From Fimbriimonadaceae bacterium (GTDB lineage: Bacteria > Armatimonadota > Fimbriimonadia > Fimbriimonadales > Fimbriimonadaceae), in contig JACFNW010000044.1 in NCBI GenBank assembly GCA_019454665.1, positions 1,105 to 10,421 of the forward strand: a stretch of DNA of 9,317 bases, read 5' to 3'. The notes under the pieces were generated by a model, which was given only the letters and a program-made list of their open reading frames with translations, searched no databases and was not told the origin of the DNA. A program made the translations under genes and the position numbers. Below, in pieces: positions 1 through 7,317 of this stretch. Position 1 is the first letter of the stretch. Every line of letters begins with the position of its first letter.

Positions 1-2454
1 ACACGGGGCGAGCCGGGGCCGCTGACTCTGGCGTTCGACGACTCCGGACCCCGAGCCTTCCCGAACGACTATCGCCAGTTCCTGAGCAAGCTCTACGATC
101 AGGCGAAGCCGACGCTCGACCTCGTGTTCGGGTCGCCGGCGCAGGGAGGCACCGTCCGCGTCCGCAACTACGATGCCGACATCGCCGACCGCGAGTACCT
201 CGCCGGGGGCTACTTCCTCCCCGACAACGGCTCGGGCGAGCCGGAGATCCGATTCCCGCTCTACACGTCGGGCGGCGAACTGCACATGCCCAGCGCAGCG
301 GTCAACTTCATCCACTGTCTGTTGCTGGCTTATCTGGGCCCGGCGCCGTTCGAGTTCGACGCGTTTCAGGAGGGCTTGGTCCGGGCGGCCACGATGCGCG
401 TGGCGCGGTCGCCGGGGGTCATGCCGAGCGGCTTGGACCCGGAACTCGTCGAGAACGTCCTCGACCTCAACTACGACGCGGGCCCCCGTTACGACTGGAC
501 CAACCAGCCCGCCCTGAGCGGCCCGACGTTCATCGCACCGAACCTCCGCACCTCGCCGCTCCCCATCGGCGGCAGCCTCGGCGGCCTGTACCTGCAACGC
601 TACCGCATGGCGGGCGCGGCATGGCAGAAGGTGCTCGTCGAGCATCCCGGCTTTGCCAAGGAGTTTCTCACCCGCTACTACGGCTCCAAGGGCGCGTCGG
701 GCGATGTGGCGGCGCTGGTGGCGATGGCCGATCAGGCGATCAAGGCGCTGGCCGGTCCGAGCGGCACCGTCGAAGGTTTGCCGTTCCCCGATTGGTTCGC
801 CCGGCAACACATCTTGGACACCCATCAGGCGTTCGGCACGCGGCTGTTTCTGGAGCCCATCCCCATCGCCGACGGCTTGGGCGGGGCCGACTTCGGGGTC
901 TTCATCCTGGAAGCCACGTTCTTCTCCTCCGACCTGGCGGGGAACGAGCAGTTGCTGAGCGGCACCGCTTACCCCATCGTTTGGGACCCGTTCTTCAACC
1001 GCGTGTTCACGTCTTCGGGGCAGGACGATCGCATGACGTTCTTCCAGAGCTACGGCTCGGTGACGCCGAACCTGCCCAACCTCTCGCTCGGCAAGCCTTA
1101 CGCGGCGACGGTTGACCTGCCCGTGCAGGACCGCATGGCCCGAGTCGTGTTGCCGGCGGGCGCCATCGCCACGGCCTCGACCAGCGGCGACCCCAACCAC
1201 GTGTACGGAACGGTGATCGGCGCGCCGGCCTCGACGCCCTTGAAGGTCCGCATCGGCAACGGCCTGACGACGTTTGGCGAGCTGACCGTGACCGATGGCG
1301 CGTTCGGCGGCAAGTTCGCCACGGCCTTCCAGAACTCTCAGCGGCTGATCGTCGAGGTGCTGCGCGCCGCCGATAACGCCGTGCTCGCCACGCGGCGCGT
1401 GAATAAGGGGCCCGGACCTTTGGCGTTGGACATCCGCATGGACGCCGAAGCCACGTTCCCGTTCGCCTCCGGCTTGCCCAAGGGCGTCTCGCTGATCGGT
1501 GTGCCCGTGGCTCCGTTCCGTACCGATGCGGCAGCCCTGTTCGGAGTTCCTTCGGGGCAGTTGCTGTTGGCGCGATACAACCCCGCGCGCGCGGCCTACG
1601 ACCTGTTCCCCTCGTTACCGCCCGTGGAGCAAGGTCATGGCTACTTCCTTCGCCTCGATGCGGCGAAGCCCGGGTTCACGATGACCGGGCGGACGGTTCC
1701 CAACATGCCCGTGGCCGTCGCTTTGCGGCCCGGCTGGAACCTGATCTCCAACCCCTCGCCCTTCTCGACGGCGTTTGGCAACGTGCGCGTCATCCGTGGG
1801 GCGGATTTCCCCCGATCATGGGCCGAAGCCACCAATCCCAGCCAAACGGGCGGGCCGCTGGTGGGTGCGGATGTGTTCAAGTTCATGCCTGGCAACAACG
1901 ATCCATTTACGGGCGCACCGGAAGGGGGCAGCATGGTCGCGGCCACCAACTTCGAGGCTGGGGTCGGCGTGTTCGTTCGCGTGCTCGCACCGGAGGGCGT
2001 GACCCTGCTTTTCGAAAGGGCCTCGCTGGGGACCCTGACCGCGCCCGTGCGCGATCGCTGGAGCATGAAGGCGACAACGCGTTCGGGCCGGGCGGTGACC
2101 GAAGTCGTCATCGCGCAATCGAAGTTCGCCAAGGGCGGAGTCGAAGCCCACGACACGCCGACGCCGCCAACGCTCGGCGGCACTAAGGCATACCTGTCGC
2201 TGAACCAGAACTCGCTGTACCGCGACACGCGAAGCCTGAGCGGGTGGCAGACTTACCGCATGGTTCACGAGAACCTGGAGGTCGGCAAAACGTACACGAC
2301 CACGTTCCAGGTCGTCGAGGGCTCGGTGGGCTGGTTCTGGCTCTACGACCCTTCGACGCGCCGGACGCACCGAGTCCACCCGAGCGGGAGTTTCTCGTTC
2401 GTGGCCCGGACGCCCAAGATGACGTTCGACTATTCCGTGCGGGGTGACTTCTGA
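1..2454 (+). CDS. Large secreted or surface protein of unknown function, 5' end missing
   Basis: The reading frame is open from base 1 to a TGA at 2452-2454 (817 visible residues), so the true start and any signal peptide lie upstream. A GTG at 124 begins a shorter open frame but is unlikely to be the start, because protein-like sequence continues before it. Residues 1-390 are not recognised; no HExxH or other catalytic motif is visible. Around 400-480 there is a beta-sandwich-like segment. Two related units follow, beginning GVSLIGVP (495) and GWNLISNP (578), a motif frequent in secreted multidomain proteins. The last 150 residues are beta-rich and resemble the adhesin-like C-terminal domains of exported proteins. 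The next gene, a lipoprotein, overlaps the stop by one base, which suggests a shared envelope role. Function cannot be assigned; export is an inference because the signal peptide is outside the window. Confidence 0.85.
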   Translation, partial: TRGEPGPLTLAFDDSGPRAFPNDYRQFLSKLYDQAKPTLDLVFGSPAQGGTVRVRNYDADIADREYLAGGYFLPDNGSGEPEIRFPLYTSGGELHMPSAAVNFIHCLLLAYLGPAPFEFDAFQEGLVRAATMRVARSPGVMPSGLDPELVENVLDLNYDAGPRYDWTNQPALSGPTFIAPNLRTSPLPIGGSLGGLYLQRYRMAGAAWQKVLVEHPGFAKEFLTRYYGSKGASGDVAALVAMADQAIKALAGPSGTVEGLPFPDWFARQHILDTHQAFGTRLFLEPIPIADGLGGADFGVFILEATFFSSDLAGNEQLLSGTAYPIVWDPFFNRVFTSSGQDDRMTFFQSYGSVTPNLPNLSLGKPYAATVDLPVQDRMARVVLPAGAIATASTSGDPNHVYGTVIGAPASTPLKVRIGNGLTTFGELTVTDGAFGGKFATAFQNSQRLIVEVLRAADNAVLATRRVNKGPGPLALDIRMDAEATFPFASGLPKGVSLIGVPVAPFRTDAAALFGVPSGQLLLARYNPARAAYDLFPSLPPVEQGHGYFLRLDAAKPGFTMTGRTVPNMPVAVALRPGWNLISNPSPFSTAFGNVRVIRGADFPRSWAEATNPSQTGGPLVGADVFKFMPGNNDPFTGAPEGGSMVAATNFEAGVGVFVRVLAPEGVTLLFERASLGTLTAPVRDRWSMKATTRSGRAVTEVVIAQSKFAKGGVEAHDTPTPPTLGGTKAYLSLNQNSLYRDTRSLSGWQTYRMVHENLEVGKTYTTTFQVVEGSVGWFWLYDPSTRRTHRVHPSGSFSFVARTPKMTFDYSVRGDF
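2441..2447 (+). promoter_or_regulatory. Shine-Dalgarno for the lipoprotein gene
   Basis: GGGGTGA lies 6 bases before the ATG at 2454, inside the end of the preceding gene. Together with the one-base stop/start overlap (TGATG) it supports this start and translational coupling. Confidence 0.55.
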
Positions 2455-3335
2455 TGAGATCGTGGTGGCTGCTCCTGATGTTGATTCCCGTGGTCCTTGC
2501 CGCTGCGTGCGGCGGCGGGGGTGGCGGAGGTGGTGGCGGTCCCGCCAACGTGTTGGTGACGGGGCGCGTGATCGACCTGCGGACGTTCGGCCCGCCCACG
2601 CCTGCGGCGAGCGTGCAGATCGGCTCCGTGGCTGCGCTGACGGATGCCAACGGCGTCTTCCAGCTCTCCGTGCCTGCTGGGGCCACGTCGGTCGTCATTG
2701 ACAGCCGGGGCGCTTCCGGGGTTTGGACCTACACGTTCGCGGCGGCGACCCAACCGACCAACGACGTGGGCGACCTCTACGTCGCGCCGCAGAAGACGAC
2801 GGTCACGGGTCGCGCGCTCAGCGCGGCGGACGAGTCGCCGGTGGTCGGTGCTCAGGTCGAGTTCGGCGGGCGTCGGGCGACCACGTCGGCATCGGGTTCG
2901 TTCACACTCGCCGATGTCGCTTACGTCGCCGCCGACTTCGCAGGCTTCTGGCAGATCGAGGGCGCGGTGAGGAGCGCTGGCTTCTTCACCGGCTTGTTCC
3001 GGGCCGAGCCATCCATCGCGAATGGCGAAAACGTGGTGGTTTTGGACGATATCCTGCTCATTCCCGTCAGCGACACCACGCCGCCGGACACGCCCTACAA
3101 CGTTTGGGGGCGCGTGTCACCGGGGGCTAATGCGCCTGGAACGCTCGTGACGGTGAAGCAAGGTGGCACAAGCATTCGACGCTTCACCGTCGGCGCGAAC
3201 GGACTGTACTGGTTCTGGCTCGCCCCGGGCGCGTACACTCTGAGCTACGCCAACGGATCGCTGACCGCGGCGGATCAAGCCGTCAACCTCGAGCGGTCCG
3301 ATCAGGTGGTGAGACGCGATGTCACGCTCAACTAA
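2454..3335 (+). CDS. Lipoprotein with three carboxypeptidase-regulatory-like domains
   Basis: This 293-residue protein begins with a type II signal peptide: a hydrophobic stretch followed by LAAAC, with the lipidated cysteine at residue 19. Ten glycines (20-29) follow, a flexible tether seen after the cysteine in many bacterial lipoproteins. Three beta-sandwich units of the carboxypeptidase-regulatory/transthyretin-like kind can be seen at about 33-85, 114-165 and 215-290. Each opens with a GR-type strand (VTGRV, VTGRA, VWGRV) and has the TDANGVFQL-like turn typical of the fold. No catalytic residues are visible, so a structural or ligand-binding role at the outer membrane is likely. The ATG overlaps the previous stop by one base, and the 3' end overlaps the OstA-like gene by 17 bases, which places it in an envelope operon. 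The exact role is unknown. Confidence 0.88.
   Translation: MRSWWLLLMLIPVVLAAACGGGGGGGGGGPANVLVTGRVIDLRTFGPPTPAASVQIGSVAALTDANGVFQLSVPAGATSVVIDSRGASGVWTYTFAAATQPTNDVGDLYVAPQKTTVTGRALSAADESPVVGAQVEFGGRRATTSASGSFTLADVAYVAADFAGFWQIEGAVRSAGFFTGLFRAEPSIANGENVVVLDDILLIPVSDTTPPDTPYNVWGRVSPGANAPGTLVTVKQGGTSIRRFTVGANGLYWFWLAPGAYTLSYANGSLTAADQAVNLERSDQVVRRDVTLN
3304..3313 (+). promoter_or_regulatory. Shine-Dalgarno for the OstA-like gene
   Basis: AGGTGGTGAG ends 5 bases before the ATG at 3319, inside the lipoprotein gene. It decides this start, which overlaps the upstream stop at 3333-3335 by 17 bases. Confidence 0.6.
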
Positions 3336-4719
3336 ACGCTGGATTGCCCGATTGCTCGGGACCGTCGCCTTTGTGGTCGGCGTTCCAGCGGTTGCGCTGT
3401 ACCTGCGAGAGATCGTCACGCTCGATCCGTTCGCTTCATATCGGGCGGGCAGCGACAACCCGTGGATGGAGTCTGGCATCACGGTCAACCAAGCGACGGT
3501 GAGGCACTGGTCGGAGGGCAAGCTGGTCAGCCGAACCCGAGCCGACTCGCTCACGATCCGGGCCGACCGCCAAGTCATCGCGTTCCGCGACGCCACGGGG
3601 GAGGTGAACTCCGAGCAGGGCCGCTTCCAATTCACTGCCCAGACGGCCTCATGGAACGCCATCGTCAAGAACCTGGACTGTCCGACCCAGGTGCGGATCT
3701 GGAACGACGACCTCGACCTGCTCGTCCCAGGGTTCAAATACAGCCAATCGCGAGGAAAGCTGGACGTGCCCGGCCAAGTGCGCGGCAAGCTCTATGGCGG
3801 CGAGTTTTCGGCGCAGGATTTGGTGTACTTTGTCGGGACAGACCGCTATGAAAGCGGTCCAATCCGCTGGGTCGGCGAGCGCGACGACGTGGACCTCGGC
3901 CAAGAGAAGCGCTCGGGCATCTGGGACGTCTCGGGCAAGAAGATGCGGTCGCTTTCGCGCGACGTTGTCGAATACACCGAGGGCGTGGCCAAAGACAGCG
4001 AAGGCGAGATCATCGTCAAGGCCAACGTGGTCCAGGTGGACCGCAAGACCGACGTCGTCACGGCCAAAGGCAACGTGCGCTACTACGGGCTGGAAGCCAA
4101 CCTGACCGCCGACCAAGCCGTGGTCTATCGCAAGGAGAAGCGCACCGTGCTCACGGGCAACGTCCGCATGCTGGTCAAGCCGGAGGACAAGCAGGTGCTC
4201 GAAGAGATCGAGATTCCCCCGATTCGCCCGCTGGTACCGGACGAAGTCTCCAAGTCGCGCCCGCCCGCGCCGGTCCAGATGCCGCCCGACAAGGCCAAGG
4301 ACGACGAGATCCGCGACCCGGCGACGCGGCGCAAGTACCCCATTCTTCTGAGCGCCGACCGCGTGGAGTACTGGTATGCGGAGGGTTCGCGGCGCGGGGT
4401 GGCCACGGGCTCGCCCAATGCGTTCCAGCAACTCTCCGGCGACCGTTGGCGGCACATGTGGGCGTTCCGCGCCGAGTTCGACGGCGAGAAGGACGAACTC
4501 CAGCTGTTCTCGCAAGAAGAGAAACGCGACGTGCGCTTCAAATCCTCGCTGGGCGACGACCTGACGGCCAAGTGGTTCAAGGTGCTCACCAAGGACGATT
4601 CGGACGAATGGGAAGGCGACGACGTCGTCGGCAAGGTCTATGTGGACGACGAGGGCGAAATCCCGCGCTCGAACCGGGGCGGCGGCGGTCCCCCTCCGCC
4701 CAATCGCGGACGCGCCTAG
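3319..4719 (+). CDS. Membrane-anchored LptC/LptA (OstA)-like protein
   Basis: This 466-residue protein has one N-terminal membrane segment (about 9-28) with basic residues before it, so the bulk should face the periplasm. Residues 50-178 read like LptC: short alternating strands with repeated TRADSLTI- and GEVNSEQGRF-type turns. Residues 228-287 are the clearest OstA/LptA unit, with VVTAKGNVRYYG, then LTADQAVVY, then VLTGNVRML. A charged, proline-rich linker (about 289-340) leads to a second OstA-like unit (341-447, with SADRVEYWYAEG). The tail is glycine- and proline-rich (454-461). In the known family LptC anchors in the inner membrane and LptA bridges lipopolysaccharide to the outer membrane. 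Here both types seem joined in one chain, longer than either E. coli protein (about 190 residues each). The lipid carried is unknown. It overlaps the lipoprotein gene and ends 9 bases before the nuclease gene. Confidence 0.8.
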   Translation: MSRSTKRWIARLLGTVAFVVGVPAVALYLREIVTLDPFASYRAGSDNPWMESGITVNQATVRHWSEGKLVSRTRADSLTIRADRQVIAFRDATGEVNSEQGRFQFTAQTASWNAIVKNLDCPTQVRIWNDDLDLLVPGFKYSQSRGKLDVPGQVRGKLYGGEFSAQDLVYFVGTDRYESGPIRWVGERDDVDLGQEKRSGIWDVSGKKMRSLSRDVVEYTEGVAKDSEGEIIVKANVVQVDRKTDVVTAKGNVRYYGLEANLTADQAVVYRKEKRTVLTGNVRMLVKPEDKQVLEEIEIPPIRPLVPDEVSKSRPPAPVQMPPDKAKDDEIRDPATRRKYPILLSADRVEYWYAEGSRRGVATGSPNAFQQLSGDRWRHMWAFRAEFDGEKDELQLFSQEEKRDVRFKSSLGDDLTAKWFKVLTKDDSDEWEGDDVVGKVYVDDEGEIPRSNRGGGGPPPPNRGRA

Positions 4720-4728
4720 CCGAAGCCG

Positions 4729-5733
4729 ATGAGCGATCTGCTGCGCGTGACGCCGAGCGGCCTCTACTGCGAGGCGGGTGGCTTCTACATCGACCCGTGG
4801 CGTCCCGTGGAACGCGCCGTCGTGACGCACGCGCACAGCGACCATGCGCGTCCGGGCTCCAAGCGCTACCTTTGCTCGTCGGCGTGCGCCCCGTTCGTGC
4901 GGTTGCGCTGCGGCGAGGAGTCGGCGATCTCCTGCCTCGAGTTCGGCGAGCGTCGGACGATCAACGGGGTGACGCTCAGCCTCCACCCCGCCGGGCACAT
5001 CTTGGGTTCGGCGCAGGTGCGCGTGGAACACCAAGGCGAGGTTTGGGTGGTGACCGGCGACTACAAGACCGAGCCGGACCCAACGGTGGAGCCGTTCGAA
5101 TTGGTGCGCTGCCACACGCTGATCACGGAATGCACGTTCGGCCTGCCCGTTTACCGCTGGCCGGAGGCGCGGACCGAGTTCGAGCGGATCAACGCGTGGT
5201 GGGCGGCCAACCAATCGGCGGGGCGCACCAGCGTGCTGATGGGCTATTCGCTCGGCAAGGCCCAGCGTCTGCTGGCCGGAGTGGATGCCGGGCTCGGGCC
5301 GATCTTCGCCCACGGGGCGGTTCTTGGCCCGACCCAGGCGTACCGCGATCAGGGCATCCGTCTGCCGCCCGTGCGCCCGGTTTCCGAGGCGCCGCTCGAC
5401 GTAGATTGGCCGCGCGCCTTGGTCGTCGCGCCGCCCGGTGCCGAGGCCACGCCATGGATGCGCCGGTTCCGCGAGTCGGCGACGGCGTTCGCCTCGGGTT
5501 GGATGGCCGTTCGGGGGATCAAGCGGCGGCGGGGTGTCGAGCGCGGGTTCGTCATCAGCGACCACGTGGATTGGCCGGCGCTCATGGAGGTGGTTTCGGC
5601 GACGGGGGCTTCACGCGTCTTGACCACGCACGGCTACTCGGCCGTGGTCGCCAAGCACCTGAGCGAGCGGGGCTTGGACTCTGCGCCCTTGGAGACCCAG
5701 TTCCGAGGCGAGGCCGAGGAGGAAGGCGCGTGA
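4729..5733 (+). CDS. DNA-ligase-associated exonuclease (metallo-beta-lactamase, beta-CASP)
   Basis: This 334-residue protein belongs to the metallo-beta-lactamase/beta-CASP nucleases (relatives of SNM1/Artemis and CPSF73), in the branch found beside bacterial ATP-dependent ligases. Visible metal-binding motifs are HAHSDHA (H34, H36, D38, H39), H90 in HPAGHILGS, and D111 in TGDYK. E134 in ITECTFGLP opens the beta-CASP part, and H279 (ISDHVDW) and H301 (THGYS) complete it. All key residues are present, so it should be an active metal-dependent DNA nuclease acting on ends or flaps. The length fits the family. The start codon has no clear Shine-Dalgarno but lies 9 bases after the OstA-like stop, so translation may rely on coupling. 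The ligase gene overlaps its last 4 bases, strong support for joint function in DNA repair. The exact substrate cannot be read from the sequence. Confidence 0.92.
   Translation: MSDLLRVTPSGLYCEAGGFYIDPWRPVERAVVTHAHSDHARPGSKRYLCSSACAPFVRLRCGEESAISCLEFGERRTINGVTLSLHPAGHILGSAQVRVEHQGEVWVVTGDYKTEPDPTVEPFELVRCHTLITECTFGLPVYRWPEARTEFERINAWWAANQSAGRTSVLMGYSLGKAQRLLAGVDAGLGPIFAHGAVLGPTQAYRDQGIRLPPVRPVSEAPLDVDWPRALVVAPPGAEATPWMRRFRESATAFASGWMAVRGIKRRRGVERGFVISDHVDWPALMEVVSATGASRVLTTHGYSAVVAKHLSERGLDSAPLETQFRGEAEEEGA
5716..5726 (+). promoter_or_regulatory. Shine-Dalgarno for the ligase GTG start
   Basis: GAGGAGGAAGG lies inside the end of the nuclease gene, with AGGAGG 7 bases before GTG 5730. It is the best ribosome binding site in the window and fixes the ligase start. 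Confidence 0.75.
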
Positions 5734-7313
5734 AGCGTTTCGTACACCTGTTCGAGGCGCTGGACGGCACGACGGCCACCAAGGAGAAGGTCGCGCTCCT
5801 GCGCGCCTACTTCGAGGAAGCCGAGCCCGAGGATGCCGCGTGGGCCGTGTGGTTGCTTTCGGGCAACAAGCCCAAGGGCTCGGCCAACCGAACGCGGCTT
5901 GCCGCTTGGGCGAGCGAGGAAGCGGGCATTGCGGGCTGGCTGTTCGACGAGTGCCGCTCGGCCGTGGGCGATTTCGCCGAGACCATTGCCCTGCTGCTGC
6001 CCAAGCCCGCCGGCACCCGCGAAAGCGGCTCGCTGGCCGAGAGCGCCGCCAAGATCGAATCGCTCGCCGTGCTCGACGAAACGGGCCAGCGGGAGGTCGT
6101 TCTGAGCGCTTGGCGCGGCATGGACGGAGCCGAGCGGCTCGTATTCAACAAACTGGTCACGGGCGCGTTTCGCGTCGGGGTCTCGCGCGATCTGGTGGTT
6201 CGCGGCCTGTCCGAAGCGTTGGGAGTCGCTCGTGACGAACTCGCGCACCGCTTGATGGGCGACTGGCGCCCGACGGCCGAGTTCTTCTCCAGCCTGACGG
6301 ATGGCGCGAGCACGCCGCTTGATCGCCCCTACCCGTTCTGCCTCGCCCACCCCATCGCGGGCGACCCGGCGGAACTGGGCGCGATCGAAGGGTGGCAGGC
6401 CGAATGGAAATGGGACGGCATCCGCGCGCAGGTGATCCGACGCAATGGGACGACGGCCATCTGGTCGCGCGGCGAGGAACTGGTGACCGACCGCTACCCC
6501 GAGATCGAGCAAGCCAGCCGCCTGCTGCCTGAGGGTTGTGTGCTGGACGGCGAGTTGCTTCCGTGGGGCGAGGGGGGACCGATGCCGTTCAACCAACTCC
6601 AGCGCCGCATCGGGCGCAAGACGGTGGGCGCGAAGCTGTTGGCCGAGATTCCCGTCGTACTGATGGCCTACGACCTGCTGGAATCCGACGGCCAGGACTG
6701 CCGCCCCCTGTCCCTGAGCGAGCGCCGAGACCGCTTGGCGGCCGTGGTGAACGAAGCTGGCCATCCGTTCCTGTTGTCTCCGACCGTCGAGGCGGGCTCT
6801 TGGGAGGAGCTAGGTGCCCTGCAGCGGTCCGCATTGGGTCGCGGCGCGGAAGGGCTGATGCTCAAGCGGTTGGATTCGCCCTACGGTGTGGGCCGAAGGA
6901 AGGGCGCGTGGTGGAAGTGGAAGCTCCAGCCGCGCAGCGTGGATGCCGTGTTGATGTACGCGTTGCGCGGCTCGGGAAGCCGGGCGTCTCTGTTCACCGA
7001 TTACGCGTTCGGCGTGTGGAAGGGTCACGAGCTGGTCACGATCGCCAAGGCGTATTCGGGGCTGACGAACGCGGAAATCCGCGAAGTGGACGCGTTCGTC
7101 CGCGCCAACACGCTGGAGAAGATCGGGCCCGCCCGCACGGTACCGCCGGAACTCGTGTTCGAGATCGGGTTCGAGGGCATTCAGAAGTCCACGCGGCACA
7201 AGTCGGGCTACGCCGTCCGGTTCCCCCGCATCCTGCGATGGCGGCGCGACAAGCGCCCCGAGGACGCCGACACCCTTGAGACCGTCGCTTCGCTCTTCGA
7301 GCCGCTAGAATAG
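5730..7313 (+). CDS. ATP-dependent DNA ligase (ligase-associated cluster type)
   Basis: It seals nicks in duplex DNA through a lysyl-AMP intermediate. The 527-residue protein starts at GTG 5730, overlapping the nuclease stop by 4 bases (GTGA) after a strong Shine-Dalgarno. The same frame stays open back to before 4446, but that part overlies other genes and is not coding. Residues 1-190 form the helical DNA-binding domain of multidomain ligases. The nucleotidyltransferase domain follows: motif I KWDGIR with adenylated K227 and R232, motif III LDGELL with E275, motif IIIa around LMAYDLLES, motif IV EGLMLK with E374, and motif V WWKWKL with K396 and K398. The rest is the OB-fold domain. Nothing is missing and the length fits the bacterial ATP-ligase family paired with the exonuclease. 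No Ku or LigD polymerase gene is nearby, so a non-LigD repair route is likely. NAD-dependent LigA presumably handles replication elsewhere. Confidence 0.95.
   Translation: MKRFVHLFEALDGTTATKEKVALLRAYFEEAEPEDAAWAVWLLSGNKPKGSANRTRLAAWASEEAGIAGWLFDECRSAVGDFAETIALLLPKPAGTRESGSLAESAAKIESLAVLDETGQREVVLSAWRGMDGAERLVFNKLVTGAFRVGVSRDLVVRGLSEALGVARDELAHRLMGDWRPTAEFFSSLTDGASTPLDRPYPFCLAHPIAGDPAELGAIEGWQAEWKWDGIRAQVIRRNGTTAIWSRGEELVTDRYPEIEQASRLLPEGCVLDGELLPWGEGGPMPFNQLQRRIGRKTVGAKLLAEIPVVLMAYDLLESDGQDCRPLSLSERRDRLAAVVNEAGHPFLLSPTVEAGSWEELGALQRSALGRGAEGLMLKRLDSPYGVGRRKGAWWKWKLQPRSVDAVLMYALRGSGSRASLFTDYAFGVWKGHELVTIAKAYSGLTNAEIREVDAFVRANTLEKIGPARTVPPELVFEIGFEGIQKSTRHKSGYAVRFPRILRWRRDKRPEDADTLETVASLFEPLE
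7306..7311 (+). promoter_or_regulatory. Candidate -10 element for a leaderless dockerin transcript
   Basis: TAGAAT overlaps the ligase stop codon region and ends 6 bases before ATG 7318. Transcription from it would begin at or next to the start codon, giving a leaderless mRNA. No Shine-Dalgarno is present. No -35 element is seen at the usual spacing. Confidence 0.5.
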
Positions 7314-7317
7314 GCGT

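Noticed and set aside
2511..2540. G-quadruplex in the polyglycine codons
   Set aside because: Runs of GG follow necessarily from ten glycine codons. Only one run reaches GGGG or more, so at best a weak two-layer structure would form.
4677..4701. Hairpin (GGGCGG with CCGCCC) before the nuclease gene
   Set aside because: It is explained by glycine codons followed by proline codons at the OstA-like C-terminus, and the stem is short and interrupted.
3649..5565. A 638-codon open frame on the minus strand across the OstA-like and nuclease genes
   Set aside because: It lies opposite two genes with clear family motifs, its translation is rich in Arg, His and Ala as in GC-rich shadow frames, and it shows no domain.
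4446..5729. Upstream extension of the ligase frame (total 955 codons)
   Set aside because: This part overlaps the OstA-like and nuclease genes out of frame and reads as low-complexity Arg/Gly/Ala. The family N-terminus and a strong Shine-Dalgarno place the start at GTG 5730.
7276..7281. TTGAGA as a -35 element for the dockerin gene
   Set aside because: It resembles TTGACA, but the spacer to TAGAAT is 24 bases, too long for a usual promoter.
5730..7313. LigD/Ku non-homologous end joining locus
   Set aside because: The ligase has no fused polymerase or LigD phosphoesterase domain, and no Ku gene is in the window.
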